A stretch of 64,000 nt of DNA, taken from contig CAZRIE010000010.1 in the NCBI GenBank assembly GCA_964600075.1, positions 9,875-73,874 of the forward strand, given 5' to 3'. Below are positions 47,463-56,075 of the stretch, piece by piece (positions within the stretch are counted from its first letter, which is position 1; every line of letters starts with the position of its first letter). The notes under the pieces are model-generated. The model was given only the letters and a program-made list of their open reading frames with translations. It had not been told where the DNA came from and made no database searches. This DNA comes from CAZRIE01 sp964600075 (lineage in GTDB: Bacteria > Bacteroidota > Bacteroidia > Flavobacteriales > Flavobacteriaceae). The position numbers and the translations under genes were made by a program.

Positions 47463-48002
47463 ATGCCCATTAACCCTCCTTTCAATCTCACCCAATGGAT
47501 TGCCGAAAACCGCGACACATTAAAACCTCCCGTCGGTAATAAAAACCTCTATACCGATGCGGGCGACTATATCGTAATGGTCGTGGCGGGCCCGAACGCC
47601 CGAAAAGATTATCATTATAACGAAACCGAAGAACTTTTCTATCAGCTGGAAGGTAGCATCGAAGTACATATTCAAGAGGATGGACGCAAAAAAACCTTTA
47701 AACTCGGACCTGGCGATATGTATTTGCATCCTGCAAAAATTCCACACTCACCAGTTCGCCACGACGGAAGCATTGGTCTAGTTGTCGAACGTAAGCGTGC
47801 CGATATGAATGTCGACGACGGATTGCTCTGGTTCTGTGACAACTGTAACCATAAACTCTACGAAGCTTATTTTACACTGAACGACATTGAAAAAGATTTT
47901 TTAGGGCACTTTAAATACTTCTATGGCGCTGAAGAACTGCGTACTTGTGATAATTGTGGCACGGTTATGCCCGTAGACGAGCGTTTCACAGCAGACGACT
48001 AA
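47463..48002 (+). CDS. 3-hydroxyanthranilate 3,4-dioxygenase
   Basis: 179-residue cupin enzyme of tryptophan/kynurenine catabolism that opens the ring of 3-hydroxyanthranilate. The iron ligands of the bacterial enzyme are present at the same positions: His51, Glu57 and His95 (DYHYNETEEL; HPAKIPHSP). The rubredoxin-like C-terminal iron site is complete (Cys125-x2-Cys128 and Cys162-x2-Cys165). No other kynurenine-pathway gene is adjacent, apart from an aldehyde dehydrogenase 2.2 kb downstream that is of the ALDH7 class. Confidence 0.95.
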   Translation: MPINPPFNLTQWIAENRDTLKPPVGNKNLYTDAGDYIVMVVAGPNARKDYHYNETEELFYQLEGSIEVHIQEDGRKKTFKLGPGDMYLHPAKIPHSPVRHDGSIGLVVERKRADMNVDDGLLWFCDNCNHKLYEAYFTLNDIEKDFLGHFKYFYGAEELRTCDNCGTVMPVDERFTADD

Positions 48003-48073
48003 AAAATTTTAGCTTTTTTGTTAAGAAAAATAATTAAGCTACATATTTTGGCAATTATCTAAATTACGGGTTT

Positions 48074-49681
48074 ATGACAAAGTCCCAAATTTTCAAATAC
48101 TCGGCCATCGTACTTATTGGGACCGCCATCTCCCTATTCATCTTCTTTTCGATCAACAATAGATATCTAGTTAGAAACAAGACGGCAATTGACAATGCCG
48201 TTGCCAAATCAGAACTGAAGCTTGAAGATGAACTGAACAAATTAAATCTAGTGGTTGAATCTTTGGGGTTCTTTTTTGAAAATAACGCACAGGTATCACA
48301 AAAAAGTTTCGAGCGCTTCACAAATCCTTTTCTTCAAAAACTTAGTGGTATCATGGCCTTGACTTGGTCTTCAAAAATAGAGGAATCAGAGCGGATAACG
48401 AGTATTACTTTGCCAGTAATTACGGAAGCAGATTCCTCGAATAACCTCATTGTTTCCAAACCAAGAGCTTTACATTTTCCCATAAAATTATTAAACCCGC
48501 TAGAGCCCCTACAAAAAGCTGTTGGTTTTGATCTCTATTCCGATAGCACTAGAAGGTCGGCTATTGAAAACACCATTAAAACACATGAAATTGCACTGAC
48601 CGGGCCGGTTCGCCTCGTTTTACATGACAATGGGGTTCCGGGTATTTTGGCAATCAAATCTGTTATTGACACTGCCTCAAAAGAGGTGAAGGGCCTAGTT
48701 TCAAGTGTTTACCGAATGGATGAGTTTATCGGTAAAACCTTGCAAGCGGAACTCAAAGTGCTTGATGTCAGTATTTATGATGACACGGCTGCTAACCCCT
48801 TATTATTCTCGAGTTTCGGGAAAGAGAAAACTGAAAGTTTCGATAAGAAAATTATTATCAAGCGCTTGAAATCGGCCGATCGTTTTTGGAATGTCCATTT
48901 TATTCCTAAACCGGAATACCAATCCTTTCCTCATGTATTCGAGTCTTATCTCGTGCTTTTGTTGGGTTTGTTGACCTCACTTCTATTGGCCTATGTCGTC
49001 AAAAAAAGAGATGGCTATAATGAACGTTTAGAGGCACGAGTACTCCTGCGGACAGCAGAATTGGAGGCATCGAACGATTTGAAGGAAAACCTGTTGCGCG
49101 AAATACATCATAGGGTGAAAAACAATCTTCAGATAACCTCTAGTCTGATGAATATGCAAAAACGAAAGTTAAGAAGCAAAGAGGCCATCATGGCCCTAGA
49201 AGATAGTCAGGCACGAATTTCAGCCATAGCACTGACCCATCAAAAAATTTATCAAGACAAAGATTCCAAGGCAGTCAACCTAAGCGAGTATTTAAATGAT
49301 TTGATGGAATATGAAAAAAAAATATCCTCATCCTTCAGTTATAAAATCGACTGTCCAGATATATCCATAGATTTAGATCGCGCCGTACCCCTTGCACTTA
49401 TTATTTCAGAATTGGCAACCAATGCCGTAAAACATGCCTATCCCGACACTACGAAATACAACGAACTGCTTATCAATGTCGAAAGACTAAGTGCCGATGA
49501 AGTCTCTTTAACGGTTCTTGACAATGGAAAAGGGCTGTCTGACGATTTTGATATCGAAAACGCAGAAGGTATCGGGTTTGAAATTATTAGAGCCTTATGT
49601 AGACAGATTTCGGCAAAACTGACCTACGAATCTAACAAGTATGGAACACAGTTCAATCTCATTTTTGAAAACAAGGAATAG
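48074..49681 (+). CDS. orphan sensor histidine kinase with CHASE domain (HisKA_2)
   Basis: 535-residue membrane sensor. TM1 is at about 11-30; residues 40-280 form a CHASE-type extracytoplasmic domain (FERFTNPFLQKLSGIMALTWSSKI; LNPLEPLQKAVGFDLYSDSTRRSAI); TM2 is near 290-308; a short coiled linker precedes the HisKA_2 phosphoacceptor REIHHRVKNNLQITSSLMNMQ and a HATPase_c domain (ALIISELATNAVKHAYP, LTVLDNGKGLSDDF). No response regulator is nearby. Confidence 0.92.
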   Translation: MTKSQIFKYSAIVLIGTAISLFIFFSINNRYLVRNKTAIDNAVAKSELKLEDELNKLNLVVESLGFFFENNAQVSQKSFERFTNPFLQKLSGIMALTWSSKIEESERITSITLPVITEADSSNNLIVSKPRALHFPIKLLNPLEPLQKAVGFDLYSDSTRRSAIENTIKTHEIALTGPVRLVLHDNGVPGILAIKSVIDTASKEVKGLVSSVYRMDEFIGKTLQAELKVLDVSIYDDTAANPLLFSSFGKEKTESFDKKIIIKRLKSADRFWNVHFIPKPEYQSFPHVFESYLVLLLGLLTSLLLAYVVKKRDGYNERLEARVLLRTAELEASNDLKENLLREIHHRVKNNLQITSSLMNMQKRKLRSKEAIMALEDSQARISAIALTHQKIYQDKDSKAVNLSEYLNDLMEYEKKISSSFSYKIDCPDISIDLDRAVPLALIISELATNAVKHAYPDTTKYNELLINVERLSADEVSLTVLDNGKGLSDDFDIENAEGIGFEIIRALCRQISAKLTYESNKYGTQFNLIFENKE

Positions 49682-49759
49682 CACTAAATTTGAGGTATTC
49701 ATTTGCCGAAATTGTATTGCAATTTCATAAAACAATAGAAATTATTGGTATTTTTAGAA

Positions 49760-50125
49760 ATGGTTCAAAATGTACTCATCGGGTTAATAGCTATTCTACA
49801 CTTATATTTTCTTTGGTTTGAAATGTTCGCGTGGACTACAAAAGGGCGGAAAATCTTTAAAAACTTTCCCCCAGAACTTTTTGAGCCTACCAAACCCATG
49901 GCAGCGAATCAAGGCTTATACAATGGTTTTTTAGCCGCTGGGCTTATTTGGACATTCTTTATCGAAGATCCCGTATGGAAAAGCAATGTTTCCCTTTTCT
50001 TTTTGGGATGTGTGGCCGTAGCCGGAATCTATGGTGCGCTCACGGTAGAGCGAAAAATATTCTTTATACAGGCCCTTCCCTCACTGCTGGCAATACTGAT
50101 TGTTTTATTTAACCCTTTCGGGTAA
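49760..50125 (+). CDS. DUF1304 family membrane protein
   Basis: 121-residue inner-membrane protein with four helices. HLYFLWFEMFAWTTKGRKIF, MAANQGLYNGFLAAGLIW and the AGIYGALTVERKIFFIQALPSLLAIL end are typical of DUF1304. The frame is open to a TTG at 49745, but the ATG at 49760 fits. Function unknown. Confidence 0.88.
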   Translation: MVQNVLIGLIAILHLYFLWFEMFAWTTKGRKIFKNFPPELFEPTKPMAANQGLYNGFLAAGLIWTFFIEDPVWKSNVSLFFLGCVAVAGIYGALTVERKIFFIQALPSLLAILIVLFNPFG

Positions 50126-50187
50126 AGTACAGTTAATCTCAAAAAAATTGTCTTTGTTCAATCTCATTTATTTGCTTTAGGAAAACG

Positions 50188-50195
50188 TATATTTG
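50188..50195 (+). promoter_or_regulatory. -7 promoter box upstream of the ALDH7-type gene
   Basis: TATATTTG matches TAnnTTTG and lies 37 bp before the ATG at 50233. Confidence 0.45.
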
Positions 50196-50232
50196 CCAAA
50201 AATCTAACATTATCTATTCAAAAAGTTATAAA

Positions 50233-51786
50233 ATGTCAAAACTCGCTACGGAATTCGGTATTGATAAAGCCTTAAAAGCATTGGGTGTTCAAGATATTAA
50301 CGATGGAACTTCAACTGGATCAGATACTTTTGGTTCTGGGGATATCATCGAATCCTATTCACCTGTAGACGGCGAATTGATTGCCAAGGTAAAAACCACA
50401 TCGAAAGCAGATTATGAAAAGGTAATGACCGCCTCCACCAAAGCTTTCAAGACTTGGCGAAAAAAGCCTGCTCCCCAACGAGGAGAAATCGTTCGACAGT
50501 TCGGGGATAAACTACGTGAACTAAAAGAACCCTTAGGGAAGCTGGTCTCCTACGAAATGGGCAAGAGTTATCAGGAAGGCCTTGGCGAGGTGCAAGAAAT
50601 GATAGACATCTGCGATTTTGCGGTCGGACTTTCCAGACAACTACACGGTCTTACAATGCATTCAGAAAGACCTGGACACCGTATGTACGAACAATACCAT
50701 CCGTTGGGGGTCGTTGGTGTTATTTCGGCCTTTAACTTTCCCGTTGCCGTTTGGGCATGGAATACTGCCTTAGCCTGGATCTGTGGTGATGTCTGTGTTT
50801 GGAAGCCCTCCGAAAAAACACCATTATGCGGTATAGCCTGTCAAAATATCGCTGCCCAAGTCTTTAAGGCAAATGATTTGCCCGAAGGAATTTCCTGTTT
50901 GATCAATGGAGATTATAAGGTTGGGGAAATGATGACGAACGATAGCCGTATACCTCTGGTATCCGCTACAGGTTCCATCCGTATGGGCAAAATCGTTGCA
51001 CAGGCGGTAGCTGCTCGTTTGGGAAAATCCCTTTTAGAACTTGGTGGCAACAATGCCATTATCGTAACCCCAGATGCAGATATTAAGATGACCGTAATCG
51101 GTGCTGTATTCGGTGCCGTAGGTACGGCAGGGCAACGATGTACCTCGACGAGGAGATTGATTGTTCATGATTCTATCTATGATAAAGTTAAAAATGCAGT
51201 TGTGGATGCCTATAAGCAACTGCGAATCGGAAATCCGTTGGACGAGAATAATCATGTTGGTCCCCTCATCGATACCGATGCCGTCGCAATGTACCAAAAG
51301 GCCCTCAAAAAAGTAGTTCAAGAGGGTGGGCAAATTATTATCGAAGGTGGTGTTCTTGAAGGTGTAGGTTATCAAAGCGGTTGTTATGTAAAACCTGCCA
51401 TTGCAGAAGCAAAACCTAGTTTTGAAATTGTACAACACGAAACCTTCGCACCTGTGCTTTACCTATTAAAATATTCTGGCAACCTCGAAAATGCCATTGA
51501 AATACAGAATGGGGTAGTCCAAGGGCTTTCCTCAGCCATAATGACAAATAACCTTCGCGAAGCTGAACGTTTTTTATCGGTCGGCGGAAGTGATTGCGGT
51601 ATCGCCAATGTGAACATTGGAACATCAGGGGCCGAAATCGGGGGAGCTTTCGGAGGTGAAAAAGAAACGGGCGGTGGTCGCGAAAGTGGCTCCGATGCTT
51701 GGAAGGTTTACATGCGCCGTCAAACCAATACGATTAATTATACAACCGAATTACCTTTGGCCCAAGGCATTAAATTCGACTTGTAA
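50233..51786 (+). CDS. ALDH7-type aldehyde dehydrogenase (probable L-2-aminoadipate semialdehyde dehydrogenase)
   Basis: 517-residue NAD-dependent aldehyde dehydrogenase. Cofactor and active-site blocks: GVVGVISAFNFPVAVWAWNTALAWICGDVCVWKPSEKTPL, LELGGNNAIIVTPDADI (general base Glu) and the nucleophile Cys in GTAGQRCTSTRRL. HRMYEQYHPLGVVGVISAFNFPVAVW and GGNNAIIV are characteristic of the ALDH7 / AmaB class acting in lysine breakdown. Substrate is inferred. Predicted cytosolic. Confidence 0.9.
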   Translation: MSKLATEFGIDKALKALGVQDINDGTSTGSDTFGSGDIIESYSPVDGELIAKVKTTSKADYEKVMTASTKAFKTWRKKPAPQRGEIVRQFGDKLRELKEPLGKLVSYEMGKSYQEGLGEVQEMIDICDFAVGLSRQLHGLTMHSERPGHRMYEQYHPLGVVGVISAFNFPVAVWAWNTALAWICGDVCVWKPSEKTPLCGIACQNIAAQVFKANDLPEGISCLINGDYKVGEMMTNDSRIPLVSATGSIRMGKIVAQAVAARLGKSLLELGGNNAIIVTPDADIKMTVIGAVFGAVGTAGQRCTSTRRLIVHDSIYDKVKNAVVDAYKQLRIGNPLDENNHVGPLIDTDAVAMYQKALKKVVQEGGQIIIEGGVLEGVGYQSGCYVKPAIAEAKPSFEIVQHETFAPVLYLLKYSGNLENAIEIQNGVVQGLSSAIMTNNLREAERFLSVGGSDCGIANVNIGTSGAEIGGAFGGEKETGGGRESGSDAWKVYMRRQTNTINYTTELPLAQGIKFDL

Positions 51787-51867
51787 GGGTGCAATCCTCT
51801 CACTCCTTTGGTCGTTCGACGGCTGCAAACGCCTAAGGTATAAAATTTGAACTTTAAATGGTAAAAA

Positions 51868-51934
51868 CCTCCTGATCCCTTAGCTCCTTCATCACACCGT
51901 TGGCGTGACTGGCTCAAACAATCAGGGGGCTTTT
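51868..51934. terminator. large inverted repeat with T runs on both strands
   Basis: CCTCCTGAT (51868-51876) pairs with ATCAGGGGG (51921-51929), with a small inner stem. T runs follow on the + strand (51930-51934) and, read on the minus strand, at 51863-51867. Likely ends the ALDH gene transcript; may be bidirectional. Confidence 0.6.
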
Positions 51935-52070
51935 ACTGCCAATTCGTTCCAATCGTTTTTTTAGTTCCGGATGCCAAAAAGCTATCGGTTGGCTTATGTG
52001 TATACTTATCGTCAAAGGGTACTCTTTACTATTAATGTCATATTGGTTAAAAAGGTTAACATTAGGTCGC

Positions 52071-52136
52071 AAAAAACCCGCTGTCTTTTCGTTACCTGCC
52101 CTTCCCCCGAATAGACAAGCAAAAAATACAGCGGGT
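52071..52136 (-). terminator. terminator-like hairpin, minus strand
   Basis: ACCCGCTGT (52076-52084) pairs with ACAGCGGGT (52128-52136). Read on the minus strand it is followed by six T. It lies downstream of the possible 37-aa ORF. Confidence 0.55.
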
Positions 52137-52209
52137 CTTTAAACACTAAACTAACTCAAACAACTATCTTTAGCTGAGGTACAAGGACCACAGTTATATT
52201 TTATTGTTT

Positions 52210-52323
52210 TTACTTATCGTTACTATTGATTGGCTCGGTCTGGCGGACTCTCCAACTGCCTCGAAGCAAAGCTTGGGTTCCAAGAACCATGACCATAAAG
52301 CAAAAAGTTAAAAATTGTATCAT
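52210..52323 (-). CDS. possible 37-aa single-helix peptide
   Basis: ATG at 52323 to TAA at 52210-52212. The peptide has one hydrophobic segment (IQFLTFCFMVMVLGTQALL) and a polar tail ending TEPINSNDK. A terminator-like hairpin follows on the same strand. It is not recognised and could be chance. Confidence 0.3.
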   Translation of the reverse strand: MIQFLTFCFMVMVLGTQALLRGSWRVRQTEPINSNDK

Positions 52324-52577
52324 CTTGGTTTTTATTTTAATTCTCCATTTATTTTCATAATAAAAATACGTTCTTCTATTCGAGATAAAAAGTGGTTATG
52401 TATGGTTGTACCTTTTACATTTATGAATCTGCTTGTTTTCTGTATAATCGGCGAAATAAGAACTACATTCTTATGTCGCTTGTAATCATTTACATCAAAC
52501 CCCCTATCGTTAGTGCCACAAGAATTACAAGGTTAACATCTAAAAAGAACAAAGAGGAAAGAAAAAAGACTAATAAA

Positions 52578-52602
52578 GGGGCTCTAGGCACTTGCAGAGC
52601 CC
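52578..52602 (-). terminator. GGGCTCT/AGAGCCC hairpin
   Basis: A 7 bp perfect stem with a 10 nt loop. On the minus strand it is followed by TTTATTAG. What transcript it would end is not clear. Confidence 0.4.
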
Positions 52603-53075
52603 GGTCATTAGTTAGTAAACCTTCAGATAAGACGATTGGGTATGAGAGTTTAGAAACAAGACGCCTTTGTCGTGGCTCATAGTTCTTGCTTCTTTGCTAA
52701 TTACAAATCTTAATTATCAGGTGACTAAGCCAATGGTAAAGCCGGGGAACTAAACCTAAGAGATAAGTATCTGTTTTGAAATGTTTAAGAAAGACCAAAC
52801 TACCGCGAAAATTTATCTTAAAAAACGACAAAATACCAACAATTTTTCAAGAGGGATGCGTATCTGTTCAAAACGGGTATCCAACATCAAAAACGCTAAT
52901 TCCATATTCAATACTCTTTCTACAAACAATTCGCAAAATTATTCATCTAATACTTTTAAGGTACAATTTTGTAATATTTACCTCCTTGATCCTTAGGATT
53001 TAATCCCAAATATTTAACATTTGTTCTATTTTTTTTTAATACATTGTGTACTAAACACTTAAATTATTAACACTT

Positions 53076-53978
53076 ATGACAAAAACAACAACAAACCTGC
53101 TCGGTATTATCATTACCATTTTAGCGGGCGCCTACTTTTACATTGCGTACTGTAGCAGTTGTTGTGCGAGCGTAAAAGAAGAGCCCGTTGAAAAGGAGGT
53201 GGTGGCACCAGTAGCGGCAAAACCTACGTCTTATCCTTTTGCGTTCAGCGATGGCGATTTTACGTACAATGTCAACGACAATTTTAACTTCAATATGTCG
53301 TCTTTCGACTATTTAGAGCCCCTATCCCAAAAAGTTCGGGACCGTATCGTTCCCGGTCTTAAAAACTTCTTGGCGGAGAACACTTATAGGGTTATCAACA
53401 TAACTGGGTATTATACGAGCGATGAAACCAATAACTCGGCCTTTCCTAATCTAGGTTCGGCACGGGCCAATACAGTCAAGAATTATTTCGTTTCGCAAAA
53501 CATTCCGTCTTCACAAATGAATACTATGGGTAAATTAATGAGCGATATGGTTCCAAAAAAAAATATCTATATGGGCCCTGTGGCTTATAGAGTAGCTGAA
53601 GTGGCGGCCAATGCAGAAGATGAAATCAAGTCACTTTATGAAAAAATAGAAGCCGATCCTTTGGTACTTTATTTTGATACGGCGGAAGCTTCCATCAATC
53701 CTTCAGTTGAACAAAGACAAAAATTTGCCGATATCGTAAGGTATCTCGATAAAGTTCCTAAGGCCAAAAGTGAAATCGTAGGTTATGCAGATAGCCAAGG
53801 AAAACGAAGTACGAATAGAGGACTCGGCAAGAAAGAGCGGATTTTGCGTAGGCTTACCTAATAAAAAACGGTATCTCCGAAGACCGGATTAAAACCGAAT
53901 CTAAAGGACAGAAAGACCCGATTGCCAGCAACGATACCGAAGAAGGCCGGGCCAAGAACAGTAATTTCGATTAAATAA
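53076..53978 (+). pseudogene. decayed OmpA-family gene
   Basis: N-terminal part intact: one helix (LLGIIITILAGAYFYIAYC), a linker, then OmpA-like modules (YFDTAEASINPSVEQRQKF; KAKSEIVGYADSQGKRSTNRGLG). After codon about 250 the frame breaks: an apparent one-base loss shifts it to a TAA at 53861, although the lost frame continues as ADFA, then TAG, then AYLIKNGISEDRIKTESKGQKDPIASNDTEEGRAKN, the normal OmpA end. A further shift separates this from VISIK at 53961-53978. So two frame disruptions and one nonsense codon. The gene is decayed, or multiple base errors are needed to explain it. Confidence 0.75.
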
Positions 53979-54004
53979 ACAATTAACTACATAAACTTAA
54001 AAAT

Positions 54005-54559
54005 ATGGATTTTGATACTATGAATATTTGGTGCATCTTGATTCCCATCCTGATTGGTGGAATCTGTGGCTATCTTGGCTATTTAATAGGAAAAAGCAGC
54101 AATAAGGCAGTAGACCATTCGGCAGACCTCAAACTATATCAAGACAAGAACACCAAACTACTGGCCGATCTTGATGCCTGTAACAAGAGACTAACAGCCG
54201 AGCCAGTATCTGATGTTTCTTCTTCTTTGAGAGCAAGGGCGGCTGGGCCGGTGCTGATTCCGTTCGATGCAGCAGCTGCAAAAGCGGCCTTCGGCAAGAA
54301 TATTAAACAAGATGACCTTAAAGTAATTGAAGGTATCGGCCCAAAAATCGAGGAAATGTTCCGTGCCATGGGTGTCAAAACCTGGAAGGCCTTATCTGAA
54401 ACTTCGGTAGCAGGCTGTCAAGAAGTGTTAAATGGCGGGGGGGATCGTTACAAGGTTCATGACCCGGCCTCATGGCCAATGCAAGCTAAAATGTGCTACG
54501 AAAATAAATGGACAGAACTCTTCAAATGGCAAGACGAACACGATTACGGAAAGTTATAA
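54005..54559 (+). CDS. membrane-anchored helix-hairpin-helix protein
   Basis: 184-residue protein. One N-terminal TM helix (IWCILIPILIGGICGYLGYLIG), a Ser/Ala-rich linker, then a predicted helix-hairpin-helix DNA-binding-like module: DDLKVIEGIGPKIEEMFRAMGVKTWKALS (about 100-128), followed by a conserved tail PASWPMQAKMCYENKWTELFKWQDEHDYG. Similar proteins often accompany OmpA-family genes in flavobacteria (from memory). Role unknown; it may link the cell envelope to nucleic acid, which is inference. Confidence 0.8.
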   Translation: MDFDTMNIWCILIPILIGGICGYLGYLIGKSSNKAVDHSADLKLYQDKNTKLLADLDACNKRLTAEPVSDVSSSLRARAAGPVLIPFDAAAAKAAFGKNIKQDDLKVIEGIGPKIEEMFRAMGVKTWKALSETSVAGCQEVLNGGGDRYKVHDPASWPMQAKMCYENKWTELFKWQDEHDYGKL

Positions 54560-54580
54560 TTCCACGTTGAACGTATGATA

Positions 54581-54609
54581 AAAACCCTCCAAATTCGGAG
54601 GGTTTTTTA
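54581..54609 (+). terminator. intrinsic terminator after the helix-hairpin-helix gene
   Basis: CCCTCC-AAATTC-GGAGGG hairpin (54585-54602) flanked by A and T runs, 25 bp after the stop. Confidence 0.85.
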
Positions 54610-54677
54610 TATAATGAGATGACTCAAACAGTTTTTTTAGGCTGGTAAATATGTAGTTCGTCGAACAAAAGAAACTG

Positions 54678-54866
54678 TTCGTGTTTTTAACAACATTTTT
54701 GGTCTAGTTCACAACAATAATTTAAATGGTTTGGCGAACCACAGTAGTTATACCTTGTAATTAAGTGATAGTGTTGACCCCAAATCATTACTGAACTTAA
54801 CCGAAAAACAAGTGACGTTTCCCAAACCTGCCTGTCGGCTGGCAGGTCAGAACTTAACCTACGAAA
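54678..54866. repeat. dispersed repeat, copy B (candidate small RNA)
   Basis: Shares blocks with 2383-2550 in the same order: AGTTCACAACAATAATTTA, TTGTAATTAAGTGATA, TGTTGACCCCAA, TGAACTTAACCGAAAAA, CCCAAA and AACTTAACCTACGAAA. Copy B has a 20 bp palindrome between the last two. It sits between terminators (54581-54609 and 54891-54929). Confidence 0.8.
54827..54846. repeat. 20 bp palindrome inserted in repeat copy B
   Basis: CCTGCCTGTCGGCTGGCAGG. It forms a 6 bp stem. In copy A the flanking CCCAAA joins directly to TCGGAACTTGACC, whereas here CCCAAA is separated from TCAGAACTTAACC by exactly this palindrome. Related palindromes at 8809-8826 and 8845-8860. Confidence 0.8.
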
Positions 54867-54890
54867 TCTTATAGAAAAATAACCTACTTA

Positions 54891-54929
54891 AACAAAAAAT
54901 CCGGTTCAAAATGAACCGGATTTTTTGTT
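54891..54929. terminator. bidirectional terminator between convergent units
   Basis: A 17 bp perfect stem (54891-54907 with 54913-54929), loop AAAAT, with A and T tracts on each side. It closes repeat copy B on the + strand and the desaturase gene on the minus strand. Confidence 0.88.
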
Positions 54930-54972
54930 TTACAAGGTATGCATGTCGCTATAACATGTCAACGAATCTCGT

Positions 54973-55971
54973 TTACACCATACCATTGGCTTCCACCCAT
55001 TTAAAACGATATTGATCTTCTGGAAATTTCATGCGCTCCGAAATGCGTTCCAATCTTGCGGGGAGTTTGACGAGATAGTCACGCGCTTTTTCCGCTTCAT
55101 CGCTAAGGCTTCTAATCTTGTCCAATTCCCAATAAGCGTTTAATTTACTAAGAATATCCACGTAATCATGGGCGGTATATACCCCTAGGCGCTGTGCACA
55201 GTTCGAAAAATTTTCAAATGCCGTTCCGATTACACCGCCAGATTCTCTCAAAAAATGGGCAGGCATTACAATTTTCTTTTTCATCATATCGGCAAAGGCC
55301 AACATCATGCCCGATGGATCTTCCCCAAAAATGGTCTTTACAAACTCTCGATACGCCAAATGGTGCCGCATTTCGTCACCTGCAATTATAGTACACATCT
55401 TACCTAACAAAACATTACCCTTTTTCTTGGCCATTTGCCCAACTCTCTTATGAGAAATGTTAGTTGCCAATTCTTGAAAAGAAGTATAGACGAAATTTTT
55501 ATACGGATCTTGGTCGGTTCCGATATCGAATCCGTCAGATATTAAATGTTGGGTCGTTATCTCAACTTCACGCATATTTACCCTTCCCGATAGGTACAAA
55601 TATTTATTTAATACATCACCATGACGGTTTTCTTCACCAGTCCATGCTCGAACCCATTTTGCCCAACCATTGGTCTTATGATCGCCGTGCTGATCAATAC
55701 CAACAACATCCATCAACCAAGATTCGTAGGTCGGCAACGCCTCTTCGGTAATCGTATCGGCTACCATAGTTACCCAAAAATCATAGCCCAGTTCTTTCGA
55801 TTCGCCACGTAGTTCACGAACGGCTTCCAAAAAGCCATCATTTTCGGAATCGGGCAAGAAATCGCTAGGCTGCCAGATATCTTCAGCGGGGATAAGGAAA
55901 GAATCCATAAACCCTTCCACCTGTGGCTCTATCGCCTGCATCACCTCTAATCGTATATTTTTTTCGGGCAT
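54973..55971 (-). CDS. acyl-ACP desaturase (fatty acid desaturase type 2)
   Basis: 332-residue soluble diiron enzyme that introduces a double bond into acyl-ACP, as in plant stearoyl-ACP desaturase. The diiron motifs are both present: EENRHG in TGEENRHGDVLNKYLY and DEMRHH in AGDEMRHHLAYREFV, with the first Glu in the DMxxxExxE-type helix earlier. Role: unsaturated fatty acid supply for membrane fluidity. Confidence 0.93.
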   Translation of the reverse strand: MPEKNIRLEVMQAIEPQVEGFMDSFLIPAEDIWQPSDFLPDSENDGFLEAVRELRGESKELGYDFWVTMVADTITEEALPTYESWLMDVVGIDQHGDHKTNGWAKWVRAWTGEENRHGDVLNKYLYLSGRVNMREVEITTQHLISDGFDIGTDQDPYKNFVYTSFQELATNISHKRVGQMAKKKGNVLLGKMCTIIAGDEMRHHLAYREFVKTIFGEDPSGMMLAFADMMKKKIVMPAHFLRESGGVIGTAFENFSNCAQRLGVYTAHDYVDILSKLNAYWELDKIRSLSDEAEKARDYLVKLPARLERISERMKFPEDQYRFKWVEANGMV

Positions 55972-56075
55972 AATCTAGTTTTATGTTAAGCCTGTTTTAG
56001 CCTGCACAAGCCATGTTATTTTTTGTAAAGTTCGTTAATTAAATAGTGAAAAAGTAAAATTTGGATAGCTATTTT

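Larger units (their letters stand above)
51787..53075. other. 1.3 kb structured region without a convincing gene
   Basis: No gene recognised. It holds three hairpins with terminator character at 51868-51934, 52071-52136 and 52578-52602, a possible 37-aa minus-strand ORF (52210-52323), and an AT-rich section before the OmpA gene. The open frames at 52392 and 52776-53003 look like chance or repeat-derived frames. Confidence 0.5.

Noticed and set aside
51857..51935. Short minus-strand coding-looking end (ANGVMKELRDQEVFTI)
   Set aside because: Only about 19 codons between stops and overlapping the large inverted repeat, so chance is likely.
51930..52080. Minus-strand open frame ending WHPELKKRLERIGSKSPLIV
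   Set aside because: No ATG, overlaps a terminator stem and competes with another plausible frame in the same DNA.
52612..52680. 22-codon minus-strand ORF (MSHDKGVLFLNSHTQ...)
   Set aside because: It falls in degenerate repeat-like sequence; too short to support.
52392..52682. 96-codon + strand frame
   Set aside because: It runs through a terminator-like hairpin and repeat-like AAGAAC sequence, with no protein-like motif.
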